In this document: piece by piece, positions 18,843 through 31,109 of the stretch
Numbering within the stretch: position 1 is the first letter of the stretch
How the letters are laid out: every line of letters begins with the position of its first letter
DNA from: Adineta vaga
Lineage: Eukaryota; Rotifera
NCBI GenBank assembly: GCA_021613535.1
Contig: CP075495.1
Location: 12,896,001-12,960,000 of the forward strand
DNA length: 64,000 nucleotides
Direction: 5' to 3'
The notes under the pieces: model-generated
The model's input: the letters and a program-made list of their open reading frames with translations, nothing else
Told to the model about the DNA's origin: nothing
Database searches by the model: none
Made by a program: the position numbers and the translations under genes

Positions 18843-20125
18843 ATGATATCTGGTATGAATATTCAAAATACTTGAGATTTTCTTAAAACTATCCTAGTTT
18901 TGTTATTTTAGGTACTTGGATATTTCTTTTCCTTATTTCACTATGTTGGTCAGTACCTTTGAGTCCAATACGAAAATATGATCCAGATTGTGATTATAAT
19001 ATTACACAACTGATTCAAAGTAAAGGTTATCCTTGTGAAGAACATAAAGTATTAACAGAAGATGGTTATATCTTGGGTGTTTTTCGTATTTCACATGGTC
19101 GTAATTCATCATCATCATCACCGCCAGGTCGACCTGTTCTACTTCAACATGGTCTTCTCGATGGTGCAACAACATGGGTAATGAATTTTCCAGATCAAAG
19201 TCTTGGTTATATCTTAGCTGATGCAGGCTACGATGTATGGCTTGGAAATATGCGTGGAAATTATTATTCTCGTGCTCACGTTAAATATAATCCCGATCGT
19301 GATGAACAATTTTGGGATTTTAGTTGGGACGATATGGCACGTGATGATCTACCATCAATGATTTATTATATTTTAAATGCAACAAAACATACAGAAATTG
19401 CTTATGTCGGTCATTCACAAGGAACATTGATTGCTTTTGCTGAATTTGGTCGTTTAAATAATGTTCTACAAAATAATGTTAGTTTCTGGGCAGCTTTAGC
19501 TCCCATAGCACAACTTGGTCATGTTAAATCACCCATTAAATACTTATCACCAACGTCAATTTCTCAAGAAATAGAACGTATCTGGCATTTATTATTTGGT
19601 CGAAATGAATTCTTACCATCATCATCGATCATACATTGGCTTTCGAAATATGCTTGTGATGAAACAATTATAGATAAAGAAGTTTGTGAAAATATTCTAT
19701 TTATTCTATGTGGGCCAGAAACACATAATATGAATAGTTCAAGAATTCCAGTTTATGGTGCACATGAACCTCATGGAACATCAGTCAAAAATATGATTCA
19801 TTTTGCTCAAAGTATTCAATCGAATCTATTTCAAGCTTATGATTATGGTTCACCAGAAAAAAATCAATTAAATTATAATCAAACGACACCACCTTTGTAT
19901 TCTATTCGTCCAATGAAAATACCCACAGCAATATTTTGGTCAGGTAACGATTGGCTTGCTGATCCCGTTGATGTATCTTATATATTCGATAATATCCAAA
20001 GTTTAGTCTACGAAAAATATATTGCAGATTATAATCATTTGGACTTTGTTTGGGCTATTACAGCAAATAAAGTTATCTATTCAGATTTAATCGATCAAAT
20101 GAAAAAATATCATTTACCAAATTAA
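18843..20125 (+). CDS. Secreted acid/gastric-type lipase (AB-hydrolase)
   Basis: Hydrolyses neutral lipids or cholesteryl esters in the lysosome or gut lumen; family of LIPA/LIPF. A tiny first exon (ATG ATA TCT G, 18843-18852) is joined over a 59-bp intron to 18912, giving the signal peptide MISGTWIFLFLISLCWSV, followed by 18912-20125 uninterrupted. Total about 407 aa, close to the family's ~400. Visible motifs: the oxyanion segment LLQHGLLDG, the family signature DAGYDVWLGNMRGN, nucleophile Ser in GHSQG, catalytic Asp in the SGNDWLADPVDV block and catalytic His in DYNHLDFVW. The triad is complete. The upstream first exon was chosen because its phase fits and it supplies the signal peptide. 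Whether the enzyme is lysosomal or digestive cannot be told. Confidence 0.9.
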
Positions 20126-20351
20126 TTGATGTTTTGAATTTCTTATTTGCTAAAATGTAATCTATATAAATAAATATAATTGACAAAGTTAGTTAGCTTT
20201 CTCTCTTCTTTTTAATTGGATATTGATAAAAGAGTATAACTGGCGCAGAAAACATTCGATTTGATTGTAAAGAATGGATTGCAGTTTCTATTCTTGTTTA
20301 TTTTCGTACTTTCATAAAGAAAAAAGATTTACATCGTAAAAAAAAACAGAA
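20126..20351. other. Short 3'-3' gap between lipase and hnRNP L
   Basis: 226 bp between convergent stop codons. It contains an AATAAATATAA-type poly(A) signal for the lipase at about 20170. The two 3' UTRs may overlap. Confidence 0.5.
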
Positions 20352-23300
20352 CTATGATGACGGACTACTATGTCGATGTCGACGATGTTCATTCGAAGAA
20401 CTTGTACTTCGATTATCTTCATCGGTCTGTTTTTGACGATTATGTTGCTGTTGTCGACCAGTTTCAATTGTTATGGTAGCTGAACTGGTATTTAATTCTT
20501 CTCCAGATAACGCACCATCTTCGGTTATTGGTGCTGCAGAAAATGTTAGTTTGAAGAAGTAAGGCCATTTCGATGCTATGAAAATGAAAGAATACAAATA
20601 TAAACATCAAACGTTCATGATGATATTCTATACTTACATGAATGTGGTATTGGATAATTATTTGCTAAGATTAAAGCTTCACAAGCATCCGTAATCGTTC
20701 GAAATTCAGCGAGACCAGTCACACCTCTTGGTTGATTACTATGTCGTCGATCACGATCATCTGTAATAGCGAAAATTAATAACATTTTATCATAAAATAA
20801 TTCTTACGATGGGATTCTTTTCGTGATGGAAAATTTTTAATTTTAATGGGTCGTTTAGCACCAACATCTTCAAAAAATCGGACAATATCTATTTCAGTCA
20901 TATTTGGTGGAGTATTGAAATAATACAACACATGTGATGGTCCAACAGGTCGATTTTTAATTGCTTGATCATTTGTTAAATAACGATTGTTACGGTTTGT
21001 ATCAAATTCCATATAAGAGGGATCACCATTTTCTAATGGAAATGGTCGATTTAATGGTTGAATTTCAATTTGACGTGATCGACTTTGATAGAAAAATAAA
21101 AGAAATAGAAGTAAAAGTAAAAGTATAGTTCAACATACTAAACAGAAAATGTTTGACCAAAAATAAATGTCGAACTTAAACTTTTCAAATGTTGCTGAAG
21201 ATTTTCACAACGATTCATTTGCACCATGGCTGCACCTTCTTTCGACTTAAGAAATTTAACCTAAGAAATAAAAAATATAATTGAATCGAAAAAAAAAACT
21301 ATTTCTGATGACGACATACACGTAGAACATTTCCATATACACAGAGGAAATTGAATAATCTTTCACAATTCCAACTTGGTGAAGACAGACCATCAACATT
21401 GAAGACCGAACCATCGGACTCTATTGAACGAGGAGGTGATGATTCACGGAAACGATCGGATTCACCTTGAAATGGAAGGAAACGTTGTGGACGATCGAGT
21501 GAGTCCAATTGTGGAATGGGAAAACGTGAATTATTATCAAATATTTGTGTCTGTTGCTGTTGTGATGGTGGTGGTTGGAAATTGCTTGGATTTTCCCATG
21601 ATGATGCGGACGTGGATGCTGATCGATCATTGGATGAAATACGTTGATTTAAATATCGATCTAAGGCGTTCGCTACTGGTGATACAAATCTTGCATTTGT
21701 CTAAGAAAATAATTATTATGACAATTCCATCAAATATTTGCTTAAAAACATACCGAAAACGAATCATTATTAACCATTGAAGGTTCTAAAAAGAAATAAA
21801 AGCAAAAGATAGATAAGTGACAGGCAATTCTTCTCATACCAAAACGATCAGTTGATGATGCTGAGGATGCTGGTGGTGATGAAAGTAAAGTTTTTCGACG
21901 GCCATATCCTAGAAAGAAATATCGAATGTAGAGACAACTGTTCAATACAAACGAATCATTTTGAGAGAAGAAAAAAACTAGAATTGTTTTTGTACATGAA
22001 TAATTCCTTGTTCATCCGTAACGTCTGCAATCTAAATAGAAAAAAAAAGTATATCAATGACACTATTCAGAAGTGAAAATATGTATAAAAGATGAGATTG
22101 GTAAATGAATCAAAATGTGAAATTATTAGTATGATTTGAAAAATTTTATATTACATAAGATATGTGATAACTATTTAGATATAATTTATAGATTAGAATC
22201 AACATATATATATATATATAGGTCACTGTTTAATCGCTTTCAACTGAAAATTTGAATGATTTCAAGTAATCTAGAAATCTGTATACGGAGAAATATCTAT
22301 GTTATATGGACTGAGTAGTAGACGCAAAGAGATTTTTATTGTGTGTATCAGTGTTATACAAAGAGAAGAGTTTAAAATCATCATATATTTGTGTTTCGAA
22401 ATTATAGTTTAAAAAAAAACTTCATATCTGGTCAAGAAATAGAATAGTTCTAGTTATGTAATATACTTTTTAAACTATATAGTTATTTATAATCGCAAGA
22501 AACAACAAGATATATTCTTATTTTACAGTTTGTTAGATAAAATTAATTCAATAGTAATGTACTGATATGGTTTTTTATCATTTATCTTACTTACATTTTT
22601 ATATTTGTTCAGATGAATATTAAATAATGATAATTGATAATGCAGTTTCGTATTCATTTGCAATGATATTTAAAAGATATAATTAATTATATATATATAC
22701 ATATATGTATATGTACCGACCAATCTGATATAAATTATCGTCATTTTAAATAAATATTTCTTATATATTTAGTTTTATACGTGCTATTAGATGTTTGTTT
22801 GTTGTTGATATTCAATGTAATATTAAGATTTCATGCTTATGATCATATTTTCTTTTCCAAATACTTGTTAGATATGTTGAATGATTTATATGAGATTGAA
22901 TTTCGAATGAAAAAAAGAAAGAAATCAATTCTTATCATAGACTTACTGTTATCATCCACTGTTAAATCAAGATTATCTTGATCATTACCACGAACAACAA
23001 GATGCTTGAGCTAAATGAAATAAAAAATCTATTTAGATAGGTACAATATGAGAAAAAAAAGTTTTTTACATTAGCAAAATCAATTTTCAATGTGCAACAA
23101 CCAGAATAAATATCAGCCTAGAAAAGAAAGAAGAAATGAAGGTTGAAAAAGAAATAAGAAACAAAACTTACACCATCCAATTCAGCTTTTACTCTTCTAG
23201 CTGTATCTGTCGAATCAAATTCAATAAGAACTTGAATAGAACGTTTACGTAATATACATATACGTAAAATTTGTCCAGTTATTGAGCAGATTTTACGAAT

Positions 23301-23884
23301 GACATCCTGAAATTGAAAAACAAGTAACGTTTTTGTTTATAAATTGCACCGCAAAATTTACTAATGTTATCGGATATTTGGCATTTTGAACTGTAAAACA
23401 AAGAACAGTTGTTTCATGCATTGCAATATTTGTGAATAGGCCAAGAGCTCTACAAACAAAAATAAACTATGATCGAAAACAAAAAGAGAATTTTTCTATT
23501 TGTCCATACTCTGATCGTTGATCAATATCATTTCTTTCCAAAAATGTCGCATTATTATTATTGTTATTGTTGTCATCATCAAATGAATCCCATTTCATAC
23601 GTTGAGTACTACTCATATTATCGTGACGAAAATCATCACTACGCATACGTTTAACACCTTGTCCTCCATAACTTCCCGTATTACTTGAATGATTATTATT
23701 ATTATTATTATTATTATTTGGAACGTAATTATTGGAATTTCCACGATGATGTTGTTGTTGCATACTTAAAATAAACAATCGATAGTAGAAGATAGATAAG
23801 AAAATTTCGTAAATAATATTAGCATTACTTGCGACGGGGACCAGGCATATAATGTGACGAATTGGAATACATACGTTTGTCCAT
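20352..23884 (-). CDS. HNRNPL: hnRNP L/LL-like RNA-binding splicing regulator, lacking RRM1
   Basis: hnRNP L binds CA-rich RNA and controls splicing in the nucleus. Exon about 23832-23884 (ATG at 23884) starts a Gln/Asn-rich head with poly-Asn runs. RRM2 follows directly: TTVLCFTVQNAKYPIT, IYSGCCTLKIDFA and the conserved NDQDNLDLT after it. The linker is Ser/Pro/Gln-rich (21421-21701). RRM3 contains CERLFNFLCVYGNVLRVKFLKSKEGAAMVQM across an intron, and then the family's NRPVGPSHVLYYFNTPP leads into RRM4. The tail is Ser/Arg/His-rich. The best join skips a small open block near 22030: phase 1 at about 22948 continues in phase at about 21910 (DDN-RYGRRKTLL), making a 1-kb intron. No RRM1 is present between the Asn-rich head and RRM2. 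Family call firm; the missing RRM is a finding. Confidence 0.85.
21911..22947 (-). other. Large hnRNP L intron
   Basis: About 1 kb, roughly ten times the usual intron here. Very AT-rich, with (TA)n near 22204-22222 and 22690-22712. A small open block near 22030 has splice-like ends but does not fit the phase on both sides, so I leave it out of the model. Confidence 0.5.
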
Positions 23885-24920
23885 GATATCAAAAAGGTAT
23901 TATTAAGTTTGATTTTGTTCTTCGTTTGGCGATATAATATAATGAACCGATTTGGGTGAGTAGAAAAGAAGAAAAAGATGAAAAAAAAGGAGAAAAATGA
24001 TTATTGGACAAAGTATTGAATCAATGAAATGAAAAGAGAATGAATGAGCTTGAAACAAAGAATGGATGTCGCACTAAGTTCATACAATAATATTTAAAAA
24101 CACAAATTCAGGTTTAGAAAAAGTAGGGAATATTTAGAAAATTACGTGGAAACAATAAAATAATATTTTCTTTTCATTCTAGGTTATACATCGAATTGTA
24201 TCACTGCGTTTAATACATACACTCTATGGGAGATGATGAGCATCTAAAATGGAATTGATTATTTATATATCACATTCTGTCATGTCATACAAGAATTTAG
24301 TATTGAAAGCATTCGATGAATGTAATATATGTGGTTTCGTCTCTTAAATTTTCATAAACAAAAAATTCAATTGAATATTCGAACATCAATCTTTAGATTT
24401 CAATCATAGGTGATACTGTACATAGTTAAATTGTTGCAATAAGGTACTTCTGTGAACGCCGTTTGATTATTGAATTCAACGTAGTGAATAAATATTCTCA
24501 AACATTCAATGAATCAGATAAAAGTTTAAAGAACAATATTTCTTTCTTTCTTTTTTTCTTTCATAAGATATTTATATAATAACATCACAATTCTTTTGCG
24601 TTCATAAAATCAGACGTTTCTATTGCGCAAAATAGTTAAAAATCCAAAATGACTTTTGTCATTTTTTTAAGCAATCTATTAGTAACGTGTATATACAACA
24701 ACATGTTCTGTCTGTACTTCATTGACAACATAGAAAAACACAGAACGAACAAGAAAAAATAGGCAATATGTATGAATCATAACCAAATAGAAACTAGCAA
24801 ACGCGTCATCCACGTCATCATATGAGGACGTGGCTGTTTCGGCGTCTTCTGAGCATGAGTGTATAGTATAAAAAACAACAACAATGTCATTTACCATAGC
24901 TTTTTTTTTCGATAATAACC
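23885..24920. other. Divergent promoter region, hnRNP L / FBXO4
   Basis: Head-to-head spacer of about 1 kb with no supported gene. Confidence 0.5.
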
Positions 24921-26172
24921 ATGGAAAATATTCAATCGACTATTCAACAGATGCTTAATGAAGATAAAAGACGTGATACATTCAAATTTCTAACCTCATT
25001 AACTGGCCTAAAACTTAATCGAGAGCAGGTAAATATATTGATTTATTTTTATTCATGACTATTAACCTGTTTTTTTCTTCTTCTTAATCAAGGTTTTTGT
25101 CATTGGTGGTGGTCAACAATTTTCTCATCGACATTCAACAACGAATAATTCTGGTGAACAAAAAATGTCAACTGATAACAATAATACAGATCTATCCATA
25201 CTTGATCTTCCTGATGAAGTCTATCTTCATCTTTTTTCATTTTTTAATCCAATTGATCTTTGTCAAATATCAAATGTCTGTAAAAAATGGTATCGTTTAG
25301 CAACAGATGATAATTTTTGGCGACAACGTCTTTTACATGATATGAGATCATGGTCATCCATCAGCTCTCGTTCAAATCCATTGAGTTACATTCTTGTTCA
25401 ATCAGATCGTTCACAAAAAGAAATTTATCTTTCATGTGCACCGAAAATTCATCGTTCTTCGAATCAAATTGATGAAAAACTACTCTATTTTTCACATCTT
25501 TCAAATTATGTTCGTAGTTGGTTTATTGGATCGAAAGATTTAATTATGTTTGGACCTGGTTTAGACAGTTATACATCACCCTTAGTCAAAAATCTTCTTT
25601 GGGATGAATCAAAACGTTTTCAAACGATGGGAATGATTCCTGGACATGCCGGATTCGGATCTGGTATTAAAATTAAATTACAAAGTTATGTTTTCAATTT
25701 AATCACATTATATACCAACTGTATGAAAGAACGTGAAAATCGTAACAATTCAGATCGATTAATTACTAATAATCGTCTTGTTCGTGCTAATGATATCAAT
25801 GATTTCGATATAAGTCCACAAGTTCGAGATGTTTGTCGAGAAGCGTATGGTCTTGTTTATGTTATCGAAGCTAGTCGTGAAAATAAATTAACTGACTTCT
25901 GCACAGAATTACAAGTGATGACTAGAGAATTTAGTGATATACCATTATTAATATTATCATGTATACGAGATGCAGAAACAAAACGTTGGTCAACAATTGA
26001 TGTTGTTCGTGATTTACAATTAAGTTCACTCGGTAATCAATGGTCAGTACAAGATTGTTGTGTTGATGATATGAATGGTGTTGAAGATGGGTTCATGTGG
26101 TTACTTCAATCAAAAAACAATAACAATCTCTTTTTTACTGCAACTAATGAATCAGAACCGATGAATGTATAA
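24921..26172 (+). CDS. FBXO4: F-box protein 4-like (SCF substrate receptor)
   Basis: FBXO4 recruits substrates (in mammals cyclin D1 and TRF1) to an SCF ubiquitin ligase. Two exons: 24921-25028 and 25093-26172, phase 0 across a 64-bp intron, about 395 aa. The ATG lies in a good context (AACCATGG). An F-box is plain at about residues 65-110: LDLPDEVYLHLFSFFNPIDLCQ, SNVCKKWYRLATDDNFWRQR. The rest resembles the degenerate small-GTPase-like substrate domain of FBXO4: MFGPGLDSYTSPLVKNLLWD, then IPGHAGFGSGIKIKLQSYVFNLITLY, AYGLVYVIEASR, and a C-terminal block ending in GFMWLLQS. F-box certain; assignment to FBXO4 rests on the C-terminal domain and is likely. Confidence 0.87.
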
Positions 26173-26288
26173 TTGATTTTTTTAAATTATATGTATAGAA
26201 AACCGAAACGTAACGACTTGTTTTTGTAAATAAAATAGAAAGTACAGTTATTCATTATTTTATTATTAAAGCAAAGTCACAATACATA

Positions 26289-26475
26289 GGGTGATCCAAA
26301 AGTTCCTGGAGCACTCCTTTATTTTCTTCAGGAAATGATATTCCATCTATCTCTCTGCATCTTATATTCGAGGTAGTTGTCGTTATGTTACACACAAAGT
26401 TTCATCGTATCCATTCACTCTTAAGGTATTTTTTCTCACTAAACAATATGCATTGAAATATTCACTCTGATTATT
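26289..26475 (+). repeat. Left terminal inverted repeat of the MITE
   Basis: Matches the complement of 27017-27201 almost base for base, ending near TATTCACTCT. Confidence 0.85.
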
Positions 26476-27016
26476 ACTCTCTGTTAAATGTTATAGCTGA
26501 TATTCAACATAACTTAACTGGAATTGATTTTAACAACCAAGAGTCTGATAGTCTGACGCAAGATAAATATGGTTAACGAACTTTCGTTACGTTTTTGGTC
26601 ACTTTTGAGTAAATAATAATGTTATTACATATGTTGGTAAAAAAATCATAATTTTAAAAAGTCATAAAACTAACCATTTTGATACTTTTTTATTCTATGA
26701 TTTTTGATTTAACAATATTAACGTTAATAACTGATACGGATACTATTAGTGATTGAATTGAGAAGTACTTTGTGATAAATAAGATTCAAAATCTTAAGAA
26801 TATCAGTAAATCTAGTTATTTTTGCTTTGGTTACAGTAATGAATGTCGTTTGAAGAAACTGTTTCTTTTGTTAACCTTATTTTGGATCATCTTTTGATTA
26901 CACATTGTTGTGATTAAACTAAGCCTATCAACTACTTATTATATCACTTGAAATCTGTTTTTCCTAACCATTCTTTGACTTTCTGAAAGATCAGAAACAT
27001 TACTGAAATTTCATCA

Positions 27017-27201
27017 ATAATGAGAGTGAATATTCAATGCATATTGTTTAGTGAGAAAAAATACCTTAAGAGTGAATGGATACGATGAAACTTTGTGTGT
27101 AATATAACGACAACTACCTCGAATATAAGATGCAGAGAGATAGATGGAATATCATTTCCTGAAGAAAATAAAGGAGTGGTCCGGGAACTTTTGGAGCACC
27201 C
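27017..27201 (-). repeat. Right terminal inverted repeat of the MITE
   Basis: Complement of 26289-26475 with a few substitutions, for example TGGTCC against TGGAGC near the outer end. Confidence 0.85.
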
Positions 27202-27203
27202 TA

Positions 27204-27731
27204 TCTATATAAAATACAACGAACAGATTTTATATTTGATCATGAAATTTGAATAATTTAAATCACTATGATATTTCATTGTATGAATTATTATTGAACT
27301 CTTCTCATGTATCTTTTAATTAAAAATAGCACTATTTCTACTAAATTATTACATCTAAATATAGTTGTAAAGATAATTTAAATAAATTATTAAGTTTTGT
27401 TTGCTCTCCATATCATATATCATGCATTGAACGTACTGAAAATCCCATTAGGATTTCGAAAAGTTAATACTTACTTAGATTAACTATGCTATTCTCTAAA
27501 GTATATCATATATCGATCACAAAAGAATGTTTTGTATTACTCTTTCATTTTTACGAACAACAAAAATAACAAATAATGAATTACAGTAATTCATACATAG
27601 ATATTGCTATAGATTTTAATACCAATGAACATTTAGTTTATTCCATGAAGTTTTCATACTGACACTTTAAACTAGATAATAAGAATAATATATACAATGA
27701 AATATGAAGAGGAAAACACAATCTTGATCGA
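27204..27731. other. Spacer after the MITE
   Basis: AT-rich, no gene seen; 3' flank of the minus-strand gene that ends at 27732. Confidence 0.45.
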
Positions 27732-29012
27732 CTATTTCAAATCAATAAAATCATCATCATGTTCTGTCAATAATTGTACTTGTTCTCGTTCTTTTTTCAA
27801 TGTTCGTAGTGCGTGTTTTAATACATAGGCAACAATTTCAGCGGATAAATCTTTATAAACTAAATCTTCAATATCATTTGATGAAAGACGTCGTGGTCGA
27901 ATTGTTTCATTGAATTCTTCGATAAATTCGTATTGCGAACATTTTTTCGTCGAAATTTCATCAATACTTTCCATTAAAATCCTATCAGCAAGTGTATGAG
28001 CATTACGAACAATTGTATTTCGATCATTAGTTGAATATTGAGTACTGCTATCACTATCACTATCATTGTCAACATCATCTGCAAATGACACACTTTTACG
28101 ATATTGTAAATGTTTTTTTCGTGAAGATTTTTCAGACAACGTTGAAGGCTTTTTGATTGCATCATTAGGCGTTGTATTATCGGATGTTCGTCGTTTTGTT
28201 GATGGTGATAGAGTGTTTTTTACTCTGTCAAATATCGATTTAATTGAACCACTTGTATCAATATCAATTATTTCAAGCGGTGAAGATGATGATGTCGATC
28301 CTTGACGTAGACGAGATGAGGTTTCATCGTCACGATCTGTTGTAGTACGATTTTCCGAAGTTGGACGACTTAGATCACGTTTAAATGCAAGAATAGGTCG
28401 TGCTAAAAGAAAAAAAAGAACAAAAATAAACGATATTTTCTTCGGCAATGATTGCATGTTCATTGAGTCAATAAACAGAATGTTTTTCTTCTTTTTCTAT
28501 TCGAGTTTATATATATATATCATTAAACCGTCAACGAACATTTCTTCGCGTAATGCTTTCCTCTAAAACGGAACTCTAAAGTAGAATATTATCGGATTTT
28601 TTTCTTCGAAACTACATCCGATACTAATAGTTACCGTCGATAATTAAAAATTAATATATGTATATATATATATATTCTTTTGTTCTAAAAAAAGCTATTC
28701 ATGTATGATACTGATGATGGATAGCCGCACAACAAAAGGTAACATAAAAGATTAATAATAACGATACTGTAGAACTTCCGTTTTCTTCCCCATCTTCTTG
28801 TTAATCAATGTAAAATCTGCTTCTTTCAATATCAACTATTTTCCATGTAAATAATATATCGAATATGTGATTCATTCAGTAGATTTATTAGTGGAATTTG
28901 TGTATTCGATCTACTTACCAATACGTTGTTCAAAAACACCTTGAACTGCATTGCTGTAAGATTTTAATTGGCCAAAGAGATTACTTTTAAACGTATCAAC
29001 TGGAAATGCCAT
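27732..29012 (-). CDS. Unrecognised protein with PP1- and PKA-docking-like motifs
   Basis: Two exons: 28919-29012 (ATG at 29012, MAFPVDTFKSNLFGQLKSYS) and 27732-28402, joined in phase 1 across a 516-bp intron; 254 aa. No known domain. The middle is disordered and Ser/Thr/Asp-rich. Two short motifs stand out. RKSVSFADD (residues 133-141) fits the RVxF protein phosphatase 1 docking motif. SAEIVAYVLKHA (218-229) fits the amphipathic consensus by which A-kinase anchoring proteins bind PKA RII subunits, in a predicted helix before a charged tail ending HDDDFIDLK. Both are short and could be chance. A second ATG at 28463, inside the intron, opens the same frame behind a hydrophobic signal-like stretch (see findings). 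Confidence 0.75.
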
Positions 29013-31109
29013 CGAGATTTTCAATGAATATGTAACACTTTTCTAGAATAGAGAAAATATAAGAAATATGGAAGACGCAAGTAACAAGCATTCATTTCTT
29101 ATGTTACTATTTTCTTTTTCTTCGTCTCTTCTTCGCTTTCTACATCACATCGAGACTAGGATTTAACATCAACATCCTTCCATAGACGTTCTTCCTTCTT
29201 TCTATTGTTTTTTCTCTTTATACTATATCTCTCCGTTTCTTCATCTCATCATCATGTGCTCAGTTTTCTGTTGTAGCGAATTATAAGAAAAACATCGACG
29301 GAATACATATCGAATCACAATTGAATACACAGATTATTCGATCTGTGTGTTAACTTTCTATTTTGTACTTGCATGTTATTATGACGAAGATAACATTCTA
29401 ACAAAATTGACATACACAATATAAGAGCACGAGCAAATAATTTCCGTTTTGTTTTTTTTCTCCTCGGATAAAAAATAAAAAAAAAATTGTTCGCTAACAT
29501 GGTTCGTGATCAACTAGTTTGTCTTAAATGCAGTTATTTATCGGATTGATCTATAGATCGATAAAAAAATTAATGAGATATTGTGTTAAAATTCTATTAA
29601 TTATAGGTTCTTGGATATTTTATCGAGATATTTCTACATTGAGAGATGATGAATGATAACGTTTGCTTCTTTTTTTCTTCTCTCAATCAACTTTCAATGC
29701 TTCGCCGGAACTTCTCATTATTATGTTTATGGAAAAGAAAAAATGGAAATACCCAGCGAAGTTCAGAGGCGAACGTTGCGAGAAAAAAAGAAAGGATCTT
29801 ATTAAACTAAATCATTTCTTCTCTTCTATATTCTCTTGAAAGGATTGCAGCGATATCGACTACGGCATAGCATCAACGATAATCATTTGTCTTTTTATAC
29901 TTCAAAAAAAACTAAATATACACAAGAGCAGATAGAGTGCCCATTTTCCTGTTCTCCATATATATATATATTGGATTTGAATAATAAATGAAAATGACAG
30001 TGAGAAGAAGAAGAGAAGAAGCATCTGAGTCTTTAAGAGTAGTGATTCACAACAGTTGACTAGATGCTCAATAGAAAATTTTCTTTTTTCGACGGTGAAC
30101 GATGTGCATAGATGAACAAACTATTAATTATGAAAGAGAATTTTTTATCAGAAATAAAAAATAAGATGATTGATATGCGTATGTTTTTCAATGTATCAAA
30201 ACAAAATGAAAAGAATAAATTATGCGCGCACACACACACACACAGGCATATTGTTCCAATCTGATTGTTAATACGGATTCTATCATGTTCGAGATTGCGA
30301 AATGAACATATAAGAAGAATAACGAACGACGTGCATACTAGTAATGATCATCTTCATTTATTTTTTGTTTCCTTCTGATTGTTACTAGTTATACATACTA
30401 AAATGATGTATGCATCGTCATCTCATTAGAAATTTATTCATTAGAGAAATTATATTGGAAGAAATGACTATGGAGAGATAAAAAAAATATTTAATAACTA
30501 TGTACTTCCATTAACTTTAAGTCGTTGTGGCTCTAGAAAGCTTGCTCCTATATTTAATTTGTAATTAATTTTTACCAGTTGATGAATGTATATAAATAAC
30601 AAGGCAGATAACCGATTATTATATAGAGTTCAAAGTGTAAACCAGTCCAATTATATCAATTACATGATGAAAAGCTTTCAAAACTAAATCCGTTATATCG
30701 ATAAATGAGGTAGATTAAAAGACAAATCTGTGAAAGTACCGATGTGACCCTTAAGAAAATGTCATTATCGAGCATTAGAGTTGCATAAGTATAGTTTCAA
30801 TTCATCAGTCTGATTTAGAACGAATGTCCTTTCGGTTCTTGCTGATATTTCAGAACGGTCCATGTCAAAGACTATCTGAAGAGATCAAAGTCTTCAATGA
30901 AATACAGTGTCGCTTCGTAACTATTTTCTTAATTGAGAAATAGTTGGCTGGGTAGACATGTTATTTAATCAGAACTACATATATTTTGTATGAAAACAAG
31001 GTAAAGAAATAATACATCAAGATGATACTTATACAAAGATTAGATTGTTCACGATATTAGCAATGTTACGCATTTAAAACATTTTTTTTGAGAAGAATTC
31101 AATCTTCAA
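29013..31109. other. Gene-poor 2.1-kb spacer
   Basis: AT-rich sequence with a (CA)n microsatellite at 30229-30245. No supported gene, tRNA or mobile element was seen. Confidence 0.5.
30229..30245. repeat. (CA)n microsatellite
   Basis: About eight CA units next to GCGC. Confidence 0.85.

Larger units (their letters stand above)
26289..27201. mobile_element. Tc1/mariner-type MITE with long inverted repeats
   Basis: Non-autonomous DNA transposon of about 913 bp flanked by TA on both sides (26287-26288 and 27202-27203). The ends are GGGTGATCCAAAAGTTCC and its near-complement GGAACTTTTGGAGCACCC. Inverted repeats of about 185 bp (26289-26475 and 27017-27201) differ by only a few bases and indels, so the insertion is fairly young. 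The TA duplication and the GGGTG...CCAAAAGT-type end suit the IS630/Tc1/mariner group. The 540-bp middle has no transposase reading frame. It lies about 115 bp after the FBXO4 stop. Confidence 0.85.

Noticed and set aside
21985-22034. Small open block (ADVTDEQGIIH) as an hnRNP L exon
   Set aside because: With the phase-1 donor upstream it either hits a stop or leaves the wrong phase for the next exon; direct joining of the flanking exons fits.
24679-24897. 72-codon minus-strand frame upstream of FBXO4
   Set aside because: No ATG context, splice partner or domain; it lies in the hnRNP L/FBXO4 promoter region.
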